Source: Nitrospirota bacterium
GTDB lineage: Bacteria > Nitrospirota > Thermodesulfovibrionia > UBA6902
Assembly: GCA_015491705.1 (NCBI GenBank)
Contig: WFVK01000036.1
Location: forward strand, 1 to 11,967
DNA: 11,967 nucleotides
Direction: 5' to 3'
Shown here: positions 1 to 8,362 of the stretch, in pieces
Layout of the letters: every line of letters begins with the position of its first letter
Position numbering within the stretch: position 1 is the first letter of the stretch
Notes under the pieces: model-generated
Seen by the model: only the letters and a program-made list of their open reading frames with translations
The model's database searches: none
What the model was told of the DNA's origin: nothing
Made by a program: the position numbers and the translations under genes

Positions 1-179
1 CAGTGTGCAACACTTGGCCCTTCGTTAACGTTTTGATAGACCTCACATCTCTTGAAATATTTCGTGCAGAAATGTATGGCTCTTTCTATGTCCTGGCTGC
101 TCAGCTTGACACAGTAGCAATCATCAAAAGGTTTTGACAGGAGCGGGCAGAACCTTTTATTTATATTCCTTTTTTCCAT
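1..179 (-). CDS. Small Cys-rich protein of unknown function, partial (runs off left edge)
   Basis: Reading the minus strand from an ATG at 179 gives an open frame of 59 codons to the window edge, with no stop. The product starts MEKRNINKRFCPLLSKPFDD and continues with a CYC pair and two more spaced cysteines (pattern C-x10-C-x-C, then further Cys about 17 and 25 residues on). The clustered cysteines and the CPLL...DDCYC block look like selected protein sequence rather than chance. I associate this pattern with small uncharacterised proteins of anaerobic bacteria, from memory only. Five Cys could bind a metal or form disulfides, but no function can be assigned. No clear Shine-Dalgarno precedes the ATG, which is the only in-frame ATG before the Cys block. 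The C-terminus is missing. Confidence 0.5.
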   Translation of the reverse strand, partial: MEKRNINKRFCPLLSKPFDDCYCVKLSSQDIERAIHFCTKYFKRCEVYQNVNEGPSVAH

Positions 180-501
180 ATTCTGTTGTCGGGACGCTTT
201 CATAACAGTTTTTATTGAGCAATAGCTGTGCCAGACGGACAAAAAAGTTTGATCTTGAATTTTTTCTTTCAAAACAAGTAATTACCATGAAAGGCGTGGT
301 GAGATTACGGTTGACCGTCAGGGGAAATTGATAACTTGCACAGATACCTGCTGTCACAATTATGTGCAATGTCACAGTATCATCCGGTGGATGTACCTGC
401 AACTTTACAGCATTGCAGCGGCATAAAACTATCGCCGGAAGGAGAGGACTTCATGCGGGGGGGGGACTGTTCGGGAGGTACGGTCTGCGCCGTGCCGGCC
501 A
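180..501. other. Gap of about 320 bases without a convincing gene
   Basis: This stretch lies between the end of the seven-gene operon and the small Cys-rich gene. An 80-codon minus-strand frame with a TTG start crosses it but has no ribosome site and no recognisable protein features. Visible small elements: a run of nine G at 457-465; a 7-bp stem (477-483 with 490-496, one G-U pair on the plus transcript) that lacks a T-tract; a 5-bp inverted repeat ACGGT-TG-ACCGT at 307-318; and two TGTCACA direct repeats at 352-358 and 370-376, 18 bases apart. None is a canonical intrinsic terminator for the operon. The last two may be regulatory, but nothing proves it. Confidence 0.5.
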
Positions 502-2007
502 TCACTGCACCATTTCAATCAATGCCTCCACTATCCGGCTGTCCAGCTTGCCTTCAGCGGCTTCCTCCCGGAGAATCTCCAGTGCCTTCTGCTTGGTCAT
601 CGCCTTCCGGTAAGGCCGGTCCGACACGAGGGCGTCATATATATCGACTACCGCCATTATCCTTGCCCCGAGGGAGACTTCCTCGCCTTTCAGCCCGTTG
701 GGGAACCCGCTGCCGTCCAGTTTCTCATGATGATGGCGTATGATGTCAAGGGCTATGCCGAGGGTCTTTTTCAGGGGCAGGCATATCTTGTACCCGATAT
801 GAGCGTGCCTCTGCATAATCTCCCGTTCCACGGGGTCCAGGGGGCCGGGTTTGTTCAGGATTTTCTCGGGGACTCCGATCTTGCCTATATCGTGGATAAT
901 CCCTGCAAGTTTTATGGCCTTGATGGTCTTCTCGGACAGGCCCATCTTTTTACACAGTGCCACTGCCGTCTCCGACACCCTCCAGACATGGCCGCGTGTG
1001 TATGCGTCTTTGGCCTCAACCGCATTTGCCAGGGAGAACAGCACACTCTGGAGGCTGGTCAGGTTATTGTTGAGGGATTTCACCCTGATGAGGTTTTTTA
1101 TCCTTGTAAGCAGCTCCAGTTTATTCGGGGGCTTTGTGATAAAATCATCAACGCCTGCCTCAATCCCCCTGATCTTTGCATCCATGTCATTCAGCGCCGT
1201 CACCATGACAATGGGGATAAGGCGCGTGCTTTCATTGCCCTTCAGACGCCGGCAGACCTCGTAACCGTTCATTCCCGGCATCATGACATCCAGCAAAATC
1301 AAATCCACTTCCGTCTTGCAGACTATTGAAAGGGCTTCTTCGCCGCCGCCTGCCTTGATAACATCATAATTCAGCGGTAAAAGCATGGCCTCCAGCAGCT
1401 TCAGGTTTCTCGGTTCGTCATCAACCACCAGTATCCTGGACTTTTGTTCCTCCACTGTCTCTTTTTCGGTTTTAAAAAAATCGACCCGGTTTTTGCCCTT
1501 GATCTTTGCCTGCAGCAGCGCCTCCTGAGCCTTGTCTATAATGCCTTCCCTGGTTGCAGCATCCCGGGGATAGGAGGCAAGGCCTATACTGAGAGTTATC
1601 TCTCCGCTGGAACGGGCCCCGGCCGCCTCTCTTATTCTCTCCATGGTTGTCAGGGCCTGGGCCGCCTCGCTCTTTGCAAGGACAACGGCAAAGACATCAC
1701 CGGAATACCTCGCGGCAAGATCCATTTCCCGGATGTTGTCTTTTATGAGGCCGGCGATATCCTTCAGCATCCGGTCTCCCTCCACATGGCCGTACAGCCT
1801 GTTGTAGGTGGAAAACAGATCTATATCGATCAGCGCCAGTGTAAACGGGGTCATCTGTCTCTTTGACCTCTTGAACTCACGATCAAGGGCTATCTGGAAA
1901 AATCCGTGGTTGAAAAGACCGGTAAGGCTATCTGTGAAATGTGAATTTATCTCGTGCTCGTACTCTGCCATCAACTGCCGGTACATTGTTTCCGTTTTCT
2001 CATTCAT
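502..2007 (-). CDS. Degenerate GGDEF - receiver - HD-GYP protein (cyclic-di-GMP phosphodiesterase type)
   Basis: Residue numbers count from the GTG at 2013. Domains in order: GGDEF-like (about 24-181), receiver (about 191-310, phospho-acceptor D242, acidic pocket D198/D199), HD-GYP (about 325-500). The HD-GYP part has RGHVxRV (H342), HDIGK (H374-D375) and HHExxDGxGFP (H428-P438), so GYP is GFP; the metal-site residues look intact and c-di-GMP hydrolysis is plausible. In the GGDEF part the signature reads SGDVF (104-108), losing the key acidic residue, while D63 and the RxxD motif (R95-D98) are kept. This suggests a ligand-sensing, non-cyclase domain. The usual order is REC-HD-GYP, so a leading GGDEF is uncommon. 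A GTG at 2013 is also possible, but TAGGG lies only one base from it and seven from the ATG at 2007. It is the last gene of the operon, starting a few bases after the acyl-reductase-like gene. Confidence 0.9.
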   Translation of the reverse strand: MNEKTETMYRQLMAEYEHEINSHFTDSLTGLFNHGFFQIALDREFKRSKRQMTPFTLALIDIDLFSTYNRLYGHVEGDRMLKDIAGLIKDNIREMDLAARYSGDVFAVVLAKSEAAQALTTMERIREAAGARSSGEITLSIGLASYPRDAATREGIIDKAQEALLQAKIKGKNRVDFFKTEKETVEEQKSRILVVDDEPRNLKLLEAMLLPLNYDVIKAGGGEEALSIVCKTEVDLILLDVMMPGMNGYEVCRRLKGNESTRLIPIVMVTALNDMDAKIRGIEAGVDDFITKPPNKLELLTRIKNLIRVKSLNNNLTSLQSVLFSLANAVEAKDAYTRGHVWRVSETAVALCKKMGLSEKTIKAIKLAGIIHDIGKIGVPEKILNKPGPLDPVEREIMQRHAHIGYKICLPLKKTLGIALDIIRHHHEKLDGSGFPNGLKGEEVSLGARIMAVVDIYDALVSDRPYRKAMTKQKALEILREEAAEGKLDSRIVEALIEMVQ

Positions 2008-2016
2008 TGACACGCC

Positions 2017-3258
2017 CTACAGAAACGTATGGAAATTCCTCGCAGAAGCGGGTGGCGGGCATCCGGAAAGGGCGTCTCCTGATTTTCCGTCTCTTGCGGC
2101 GTCCGCCGTGGAGCCGCTTGCGGAATCCGGCAATTCGGCCCTCGGAAATTCCCCGCTGCACTTATCGCGCCTTCTGACATTTTTCCCGTAATTGCTTACA
2201 GGGGATATCTCGAACCCCTGCTCTGCAAATATCGCCTCCACAAACTTCAAGGCCTTCCTGTTGGTATTCATGAAATCATACTGCCGTAATATCCCGTTTT
2301 CCACAGCCCCCAGGGCGGTTGCCTCACTGAAGCACCCGTAAAGCCTCCGGGGAGACAACCTCAGTTTTTTCAGGACAAACAGCGCCCCGGGCAGAAAGAC
2401 GTACCTCAGGCGCTTGTTGAAGACAACGCCGGCATCCTGCCTTCCGACCATTTCCCTGTCACACCTTGCAAACTCCCTGTAATGAAAATTCACCGGCCTG
2501 CATACATCCACCACATAGATTCCTTTCGGATGAGATATGTCCCGCAGAATATCCGCGGTTAACCTCAGGTTGCTGTGATGGCTGCATGCGGCAACAAGCT
2601 CCACATCCCTGATGCCGTCGAACAGGTTCGTCCTCTTGCTTCTGGAGCTGACAAGCACGAGATTATTGAACCCGGCATTTTTCAGCACCGTTACAAGGGC
2701 GCTGCCCAGAAAGCCGTTCGGCCCGAGAATCATTATCCTGGATGAATGGTTGAGACCGTTGAGCTCTATGGCCCTGAAGACATCCACAAGGAGCGCCCAT
2801 GCGGTCCCGTTGTCACCGATGGTAAAAGTAACGCCGCTGTAGGCCGCCCTCAGTTCCCTTAATTCATCATCCCTGAACAGCCTCTTGATGTAAGCGGCAA
2901 ACAGAATCACCCTGGCCCCCCTGCGGACGGCATCCTTAATGGCTGCCCTGACCTGTTCCTTTCCCCTTTCCTTCCCGGCGGGTCTCGTTAAATTCCGGAA
3001 CGTGCTGTTAATCATTATATATCTTACAAGCGTATCGCCGAGGCTGAATCTCAGCCCGTTGACCCATTTCTTTCTCATGCCGCACAGGCCCATAAAATAT
3101 CTCTGAACCTCGTTCTCGAAGTTCGTTATGCAGGCCACATCAAATGCCGGCCTGCCTCTTAATACCCTCAGGTGGCTGCGCCAGTCAAGGGCCGCGGCCA
3201 TAAAGCGGTAAAAATCGGAAAATACCATGAAAACAGCTTTTATCAGAAGCAGCTTCAC
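2017..3258 (-). CDS. Acyl-ACP/acyl-CoA reductase-like Rossmann protein (cyanobacterial AAR type)
   Basis: 413 residues from a GTG start one base after the acyltransferase stop, preceded by AGGAGG. A longer frame from an ATG at 3309 lies inside plsC and is less likely. The layout matches cyanobacterial acyl-ACP reductase (about 340 aa, acyl-ACP to fatty aldehyde with NADPH): an RYI segment near residue 79; FTIGDNGTA (145-153), like the FTTGNTHTA segment of that enzyme; a Rossmann loop GPNGFLGSA (179-187), like GATGDIGSA; a VVDVCRP strand like LIDGGYP; and GCFSEA (308-313), aligning with ACFAEA, which holds the Cys that forms the acyl-thioester in the Synechococcus enzyme. Here it is C309. The last 50 or so residues are polar, Gly/Ser/Ala/Pro-rich and have no counterpart. 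Overall identity is clearly low, so substrate and product are inferred. No aldehyde deformylating oxygenase is next to it. Alternative: another shikimate-dehydrogenase-like NAD(P) enzyme. Confidence 0.65.
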   Translation of the reverse strand: MKLLLIKAVFMVFSDFYRFMAAALDWRSHLRVLRGRPAFDVACITNFENEVQRYFMGLCGMRKKWVNGLRFSLGDTLVRYIMINSTFRNLTRPAGKERGKEQVRAAIKDAVRRGARVILFAAYIKRLFRDDELRELRAAYSGVTFTIGDNGTAWALLVDVFRAIELNGLNHSSRIMILGPNGFLGSALVTVLKNAGFNNLVLVSSRSKRTNLFDGIRDVELVAACSHHSNLRLTADILRDISHPKGIYVVDVCRPVNFHYREFARCDREMVGRQDAGVVFNKRLRYVFLPGALFVLKKLRLSPRRLYGCFSEATALGAVENGILRQYDFMNTNRKALKFVEAIFAEQGFEISPVSNYGKNVRRRDKCSGEFPRAELPDSASGSTADAARDGKSGDALSGCPPPASARNFHTFL

Positions 3259-3259
3259 C

Positions 3260-3946
3260 TTAGGCGGCCCCTCCTGAAACCTGTGTTTCGCTGTCAAGCA
3301 GCCCTGCAATTGCGGTCATTACTTTCTCGACACCCGCCTCAAGGCTGCACCTGCCGGGGTTGTCAAGGGAAAAAAGCGGCTTGCCGATCTTTACGACCAC
3401 CCTGTTTTTGCGCAGGAGTGTGCGAGGCGACAGTATCCCGAAGTTGCCGTTTATCCCGACCGGCACAACAGGCGCCTTTGTCTCCCTGTGCAGGTAGGCC
3501 ACACCGCGTCTGCCCTGCTGCAGCGTTCCGTCGGGGCTCAGCCCTCCCTCAGGATATATCCAGATTTTTTCGCCTCTTCTCAGGGCCGCAATCGCCTCGG
3601 ACAGGGATCTCCTCAGGTTCCCCCCGCTCCTGCATACCCTGATCGAGCCGTTTACACGGACATACAGCGCAACAAGCAGATACCGCCACCGGAAATACCT
3701 GTCCATAACAAGGAACCTGACCGGGAAAAATTTCTTCGGATAAAATTCGCCCTTGCCGCGCGGCATCGACACGGCCGAGATCGGCCCGTCAATATAGGAC
3801 GCATGATTGGAAGCGAAAATAATCCCCCTGTCTTCAAGCCCTCTGAGGTTTTCCCGGCCCCTGACCTCGAGGTGCACGAAAAACCTCAGCAGGAGATAGA
3901 CAAGCCAGTAAGTAAGCGGCTGAACTATATTTGCAATCTTATACAT
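3260..3946 (-). CDS. PlsC-family 1-acyl-glycerol-3-phosphate-type acyltransferase
   Basis: About 228 residues with the four acyltransferase blocks of the PlsC/LPLAT family: motif I NHASYID (catalytic His and Asp, HX4D), motif II GSIRV, motif III IYPEGG (the family usually shows FPEGTR), and motif IV VVPVGING. A hydrophobic segment near residues 8-25 (LTYWLVYLLLRFF) should anchor it to the inner membrane. The family transfers acyl chains from acyl-ACP or acyl-CoA to lysophosphatidate or related acceptors. It may be a specialised paralogue rather than the housekeeping PlsC, because it lies inside a signalling operon and is coupled to an acyl-reductase-like gene starting one base after its stop. 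I chose the ATG at 3946 (AAGG six bases upstream); a TTG at 3952 abuts its SD and is unlikely. Confidence 0.87.
   Translation of the reverse strand: MYKIANIVQPLTYWLVYLLLRFFVHLEVRGRENLRGLEDRGIIFASNHASYIDGPISAVSMPRGKGEFYPKKFFPVRFLVMDRYFRWRYLLVALYVRVNGSIRVCRSGGNLRRSLSEAIAALRRGEKIWIYPEGGLSPDGTLQQGRRGVAYLHRETKAPVVPVGINGNFGILSPRTLLRKNRVVVKIGKPLFSLDNPGRCSLEAGVEKVMTAIAGLLDSETQVSGGAA
3270..3275 (-). promoter_or_regulatory. Ribosome binding site that fixes the acyl-reductase-like start
   Basis: AGGAGG on the minus strand lies within the last codons of the acyltransferase gene, 11 bases upstream of the GTG at 3258. It supports this GTG over the in-frame ATG at 3309 and implies translational coupling of the two genes. 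Confidence 0.7.
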
Positions 3947-3958
3947 TTCCAACCTTAG

Positions 3959-5632
3959 TTACCTCACAAAACTCCGCCTGTCTTTCATAAGCGACATTAT
4001 GGCCTCTGTCTCCTCCACTATGGGCAGGACAAAGCTGAAGGTGCTGCCCTTCCCCGGCTCGCTCTCCACCCATATGACGCCCTTATGCAGCTCCACGAGC
4101 TTTTTGGACAGGGAAAGTCCCAGTCCCGTACCCTTGTATTTTCTGGAAATCGAATCGTCCTCCTGCTGGAACGGATCGAATATCTTTTTCAGGGATTCCT
4201 GTTTTATTCCTATGCCGGTATCCGTAACGGACACCATGAGATATGAGGCATGACCGTCTTCCATGATCTCAAGCATTTCCTCCCTGAAAACCGGTGGGAC
4301 GTTCTCCCGCAGCCACTGCCCGTCGACTACATCCGCGGTGATATGTATGCTTCCTCCGTCATCGGTGAACTTGACTGCATTGGAGAGGAGATTGAATACA
4401 ATCTGTTTTATCTTCCTTTCATCGGCAATCATTGTCTCGGGGACATCCTTTACCTCTACGTTCAGCCGGATTCCGTGCTTCATTGCGCTCTCTTTTATCA
4501 TCGACAGGCTCCCCCTCAGAAGGCCCACTATATTTATCCTCGAAAGCTCCAGCTCCATCTTGCCCGTCTCCACCTTTGACAGGTCAAGGATATCCTGAAC
4601 AAGCGACAGGAGATGTTTTCCGCTCGACAGGATATCATTCAGATATTCCTCCTGTTTTTCATTCAGTTCGCCGTAATGTTTATCGATCAGTACCTCGGAA
4701 AAGCCGATGATGCCGTTTAAAGGAGTGCGCAGTTCATGGCTCATGTTCGCCAGGAATATACTCTTTGCAAGGTTGGCCTCTTCGGTCTGCTGCGCCATGA
4801 TGTACGCCCTCTCGGTGGCCTGCTGCAGCTTGACGGTGCGGAGTTCAACCTGTTCCACGAGGTTTCCCAGTTCTTCATCGCGAATATGTATCTGCTTCAG
4901 CATTTCATTAAAACCGTCGATGAGGATTCCTATCTCGTCGGAACGGTGTTTTTTCACCCGGACAGAGTAGTTCTTTTCATGTGAAACCATCTTCATGGTG
5001 CGGGCCAGTTCCAGGATCGGATCGGAGATCAAACGCTGTAATTTCGATGAAAGAATGTAGGCGGCAACCAGTGATATAAGGAGCACCACAAGGCCGATAC
5101 TGAAATACCGGTTTATGTGCGCATCCAGTTCCTTCAGATCGTACTGTATATAAATTGAGCCTACTATCTCGCCGTCAAGCACAATATTCTGGAAAAGGTC
5201 CAGATGGTCGTGCCAGAAGGTATAGCCCTCGGTGATGCTTTCAGGTAATTTCCTGTGGTCGTCCCAGTAGTCATGCTCTCTTTCCAGTGACCGGCCGGAA
5301 GGAAGAGTCCATTTTATTTTCTCATTCATGTACTCTGCAAACAGGCTGCCGTCTTTTTTGTAAATATACGCGGAGATGATGTACGGATCCGCATTGAAGG
5401 CCCTGAGTATCTCGGCCGCTGTCTTTTCATCATTGAAGGTGAGCGCGGCGGTGCTGTTTTCACCTATAACCCTTGTCATGGTCGATATCTTCTTCACCAT
5501 TGTCTTGCGCCGCGTCAGCAGATCATTTGTTATGTAAAAGGCGGAGGCCATCAGCAGCACAATGGTGCTTGTCAGCATGATGATCACTATGAGCTTGCGC
5601 TTTATCGATATATCCCCGAAGCTCCACTTCAT
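3959..5632 (-). CDS. CHASE8-HAMP sensor histidine kinase
   Basis: 557 residues. TM helix 1 is at about 13-35, followed by a periplasmic CHASE8-type sensor (about 41-165). Its [19 protein letters not shown] stretch (58-76) matches the pattern of the YfiN sensor domain. TM helix 2 is at 176-197, HAMP at about 198-250, a coiled coil at about 250-290, and HisKA with SHELRTP and phospho-acceptor H299. The ATPase domain has N-box NLLSNAVKF (414-422), G1 DTGIGI (471-476) and G2 [10 protein letters not shown] (501-510). All catalytic boxes look intact. There is no receiver or DNA-binding output, so the phosphate must go to separate receivers; four are encoded in the same operon. The ATG overlaps the YfiR stop (ATGA) and has GGAGG nine bases upstream. 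The pairing with YfiR suggests the kinase is held in check or activated by that periplasmic protein. Confidence 0.93.
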   Translation of the reverse strand: MKWSFGDISIKRKLIVIIMLTSTIVLLMASAFYITNDLLTRRKTMVKKISTMTRVIGENSTAALTFNDEKTAAEILRAFNADPYIISAYIYKKDGSLFAEYMNEKIKWTLPSGRSLEREHDYWDDHRKLPESITEGYTFWHDHLDLFQNIVLDGEIVGSIYIQYDLKELDAHINRYFSIGLVVLLISLVAAYILSSKLQRLISDPILELARTMKMVSHEKNYSVRVKKHRSDEIGILIDGFNEMLKQIHIRDEELGNLVEQVELRTVKLQQATERAYIMAQQTEEANLAKSIFLANMSHELRTPLNGIIGFSEVLIDKHYGELNEKQEEYLNDILSSGKHLLSLVQDILDLSKVETGKMELELSRINIVGLLRGSLSMIKESAMKHGIRLNVEVKDVPETMIADERKIKQIVFNLLSNAVKFTDDGGSIHITADVVDGQWLRENVPPVFREEMLEIMEDGHASYLMVSVTDTGIGIKQESLKKIFDPFQQEDDSISRKYKGTGLGLSLSKKLVELHKGVIWVESEPGKGSTFSFVLPIVEETEAIMSLMKDRRSFVR

Positions 5633-6198
5633 CGTTGTCCGCCTCCCCTGCCTTCCCTCACGATTGTCGCAAGATTCAGGAGTTTTGAGCTTATCTTCAG
5701 GCCTGCACGCCGCGCGGCGTCGATATTAATCTCAAAACGTATCCTGTCCTTCACCTTGATGAGATTTATAATTCCTCCCCTGCGGGCGAATCCCTCCATA
5801 TCCGCTACGGATAATATCTGCTTGCCTTTCATCCTGGCCAGTATCGCTGGCAGGCGTTTCTTCTCTGATGAACTGACGAACAGGATATGGCAGTTATCTA
5901 TTTCCCTGAGACTAAAGAACCGCCTGACGACCAGTTTTCTCCCCATGAAGGTCTCTCCTTCAACAGATCTGATTGATGAACCGAAGGGGTCCCTGCCCAT
6001 GATGCAGAGGGTGAGCGGCACAGAGCCGTCTGCAAAGGCATCTTCCGGCCATTCGACGAATTTGGCGAAATTGTAGAGAAAACCCGCCTTGATAAGATAC
6101 TCGCGGGGTGTGGTCGACTCAGCGTAAGGACTCTGCACCCAGCTCAGCATAAAACAGACTGTTATCAGGACGATATATCTGTAAATCTTCTCACACAT
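5629..6198 (-). CDS. yfiR: YfiR/DUF4154-family periplasmic protein
   Basis: 189 residues from the ATG at 6198: a Sec signal peptide (about 1-27, hydrophobic core [12 protein letters not shown], cleavage near YAES), then the YfiR/DUF4154 fold. Typical blocks are [27 protein letters not shown], the [19 protein letters not shown] strand and a final [14 protein letters not shown]. In Pseudomonas, YfiR sits in the periplasm and represses the CHASE8 diguanylate cyclase YfiN; here the next gene is a CHASE8 histidine kinase, with a 4-base overlap. The inferred role is a periplasmic regulator of that kinase. I start at the ATG (GGGA six bases upstream) rather than the in-frame TTG at 6222, which lacks a ribosome site and would add eight residues before the signal peptide. 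The symbol refers to the family, not to proven function. Confidence 0.88.
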   Translation of the reverse strand: MCEKIYRYIVLITVCFMLSWVQSPYAESTTPREYLIKAGFLYNFAKFVEWPEDAFADGSVPLTLCIMGRDPFGSSIRSVEGETFMGRKLVVRRFFSLREIDNCHILFVSSSEKKRLPAILARMKGKQILSVADMEGFARRGGIINLIKVKDRIRFEINIDAARRAGLKISSKLLNLATIVREGRGGGQR

Positions 6199-6283
6199 GC
6201 AGTTTCCCGTGTTCTGTTTCAAGGATAAAACGCAATGCCGCCGCGGGGTTGTTGAACATCCTCAATCACCCCTTTAAGACAAC

Positions 6284-8341
6284 TCAGAAGCTCCATTCTA
6301 TCTTTCCGTATACGCTTCGCTCGACTTCAGTGGGAAGGGTATCTACAAACAGCGGTGTGCCGAATTCGGGATGCCGGTTGTCGAGCAGATTCCGGCCGAC
6401 AACGGAAAACACAATATCTCTGCGAAGGTTCCAGGCCAGCCGCGTATCAAGGCTGACATAACTGTTCACGTTCAGGGCCGGAAGGTCATCCACATAGCGA
6501 AGCCACAGGTCCCACTCCACATCACTGTACAGGTCCATCGATGACCTGATGGAGAACTGGTTGCGCGGACTTTCCTCTTCCGCGCTCTCCGAGATCGTGT
6601 CAGTGCTGCCTTCATCGAGGTGCAGCAGTATACGCAGGTATGAATAAGTGGCCTGAAGTCTCCATCCGTCCACCGGCCGCCAGTCGGCCACCAGTTCGGC
6701 GCCGTAGGTCTCTCCGTTCATTTCATTGCCTACAGTGGAAGGAAGCACAAGATGCAGCGGCGCCGGCGAGGATTCGGGGGATGTCGTACCTGTCTCAAGT
6801 GTGCGGAGGTTGTCATAGACATTGTAAAACGTTGCAATGTCAAGAAAGAGGTTGTCTGTCGCCAGCACGCGGTAACCCAGCTCATATGCGGTAAGTTCCT
6901 CGGATTTGAAGTCGTCGTCTCCCTGGGCGGTCAGCAGGACAGGCAGCGATGAAGGGTTTTTCGCGGTGCCCGGGGGAATAACTTCGGTGTTGATGCGTGC
7001 ATCATGCTCGACCTGTGAAGGCGTCCTGACGGCCCGCGATACGGCAACCCATACCGTGTTATGCGGGTCGGGCGTTATGAGCATTCTCGCATTCGGCTGG
7101 TATTCAAAGCCCGTATAATTATTGTGCTCGAATTTTGACCCCAGTGTCAGGAGCAGCTTGTCCTTGACAAGTGTAATATCATCCTGCACGAATGCGCTGT
7201 AAAGGTGATCATCGCGGCTGTCAGGCTCCAGCGCGACACTGAACCTGTTGCCTATGTCGCCGCTGGTAAAACGGTATCCCACACCCCATAATATCTCCTG
7301 TGATTCACCAAGGGCAAAGCGATGCTGAAAGTCGATGTCAAAGGTGTCGCGGTCCTCCCTGAGCGTCGTGTCCTCATGTTCCGTCCGGTCGTAGTACAGT
7401 TGCAGCGCCATATCGGAAGACTCCGAGAAAACATGCTTCCACCTCGTCAATATGTTACCGCCGCCGATTTTGTTGTTATCCTCGAAAGTCCGTGAATAAG
7501 GGGCGTACAGATAAGGCTCCGTGAGCGTCTGGCTGTTGTTGCCGCTGAAGATGTCTCCCTGCAGTGTCCATGAATCATCATACGGTGTGCCCCAGTCAAG
7601 ACGAAACCCCGATCGGCTGAGATCCCAGTGGTCGTTTGCCTCGCTGCCGGATGCGAACACGGCATTATCGCGCTCTGAATACTTGGCGTATATCCTCAGG
7701 TATGCATCGTCACCTACCTTTGCGCCGTAACGCACACTGCCGGAACCCCTGTCTTCGGTGCCGATACGCGCGCTCACAAGTCCGCCCCTGGTCTCCGATG
7801 CATTTTTGGTTATTATGTTTATAACACCGTTGACTGCATTTGCGCCCCAGAGCGTTGCGCCCGGGCCGCGTATCACCTCGATACGCTCCACATCCTCAAG
7901 CATTGTGTCCTTCATCTGCCAGAAGACGCCGGAGAAGAGGGGCGTGTAAACACTGCGGCCGTCGATCAAGACGAGTAATTTATTGGCAAAACGGCCGTTA
8001 AAACCCCGTGATGTGATTGCCCATTTGTTGGCGTCTATGCGGGCAACCTCAAGCCCCGGCACGAGGCGCAGGGCATCGGGAATGCTTGTGACGCCTGATC
8101 TCCGGATATCATCCTGTGTGATGACAAAGACCGCCGCCGCTGCGTCATACATCTTCTGTGGCTTCTTGGACACAGAGGTGATCTTCATGTCCATCAGCTC
8201 CTCAAGGCTTAATTCAGTTATGTCGATCTGGCTCAGATCTTCTATGGCGTGGACGGTGGCGGATAAGACCAAAAAACACAGGCCGGCGAGAATCAAAATC
8301 TTTTTAACTCTGCCCCTTATATCTCTGATATAAAACTCCAT
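6284..8341 (-). CDS. TonB-dependent-receptor-like outer-membrane protein
   Basis: 685 residues. Signal peptide about 1-32 (LSATVHA then IEDL), then the stretch ELSLEELMDMKITSVSKKPQ and a plug domain (about 60-180) with VFVITQDDIRRSG, IPDALRLVPG, SRGFNGRFANKLLVLIDGRS and VERIEVIRGPGATLWGANAVNG(VINIIT). The rest is a beta-barrel of aromatic-rich alternating strands ending in KIEWSF, a terminal Phe as expected for outer-membrane insertion by BAM. This TSVSKK-type subfamily is widespread and its ligand is usually unknown. Its place directly before yfiR and a CHASE8 kinase suggests a role in sensing or in uptake of a signal rather than iron alone; no siderophore genes are near. No TonB/ExbB/ExbD genes are in the window. 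The start is supported by CCTCCT complement (AGGAGG) eight bases upstream. Confidence 0.93.
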   Translation of the reverse strand: MEFYIRDIRGRVKKILILAGLCFLVLSATVHAIEDLSQIDITELSLEELMDMKITSVSKKPQKMYDAAAAVFVITQDDIRRSGVTSIPDALRLVPGLEVARIDANKWAITSRGFNGRFANKLLVLIDGRSVYTPLFSGVFWQMKDTMLEDVERIEVIRGPGATLWGANAVNGVINIITKNASETRGGLVSARIGTEDRGSGSVRYGAKVGDDAYLRIYAKYSERDNAVFASGSEANDHWDLSRSGFRLDWGTPYDDSWTLQGDIFSGNNSQTLTEPYLYAPYSRTFEDNNKIGGGNILTRWKHVFSESSDMALQLYYDRTEHEDTTLREDRDTFDIDFQHRFALGESQEILWGVGYRFTSGDIGNRFSVALEPDSRDDHLYSAFVQDDITLVKDKLLLTLGSKFEHNNYTGFEYQPNARMLITPDPHNTVWVAVSRAVRTPSQVEHDARINTEVIPPGTAKNPSSLPVLLTAQGDDDFKSEELTAYELGYRVLATDNLFLDIATFYNVYDNLRTLETGTTSPESSPAPLHLVLPSTVGNEMNGETYGAELVADWRPVDGWRLQATYSYLRILLHLDEGSTDTISESAEEESPRNQFSIRSSMDLYSDVEWDLWLRYVDDLPALNVNSYVSLDTRLAWNLRRDIVFSVVGRNLLDNRHPEFGTPLFVDTLPTEVERSVYGKIEWSF

Positions 8342-8349
8342 ATTATATT

Positions 8350-8355
8350 CCTCCT
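8350..8355 (-). promoter_or_regulatory. Strong ribosome binding site of the receptor gene
   Basis: AGGAGG on the minus strand, eight bases before the ATG at 8341 and inside the 21-base gap after the upstream gene. It fixes the receptor start and shows that the gene is translated from its own site despite operon packing. Confidence 0.8.
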
Positions 8356-8362
8356 GTAGTTT

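Noticed and set aside
157..402. 80-codon minus-strand frame in the left gap
   Set aside because: TTG start without a ribosome site, no recognisable features, and it overlaps the start of the better-supported Cys-rich gene.
477..496. Hairpin after the HD-GYP gene as an intrinsic terminator
   Set aside because: On the minus transcript the stem has an A-C mismatch and no U-tract follows.
727..1329. 200-codon plus-strand frame
   Set aside because: Antisense shadow of the HD-GYP gene, whose domains are unambiguous; it has no recognisable protein features of its own.
3260..3309. Longer acyl-reductase-like start at the ATG at 3309
   Set aside because: It would lie inside the acyltransferase gene, whereas a GTG at 3258 has AGGAGG at a workable distance and begins one base after the stop.
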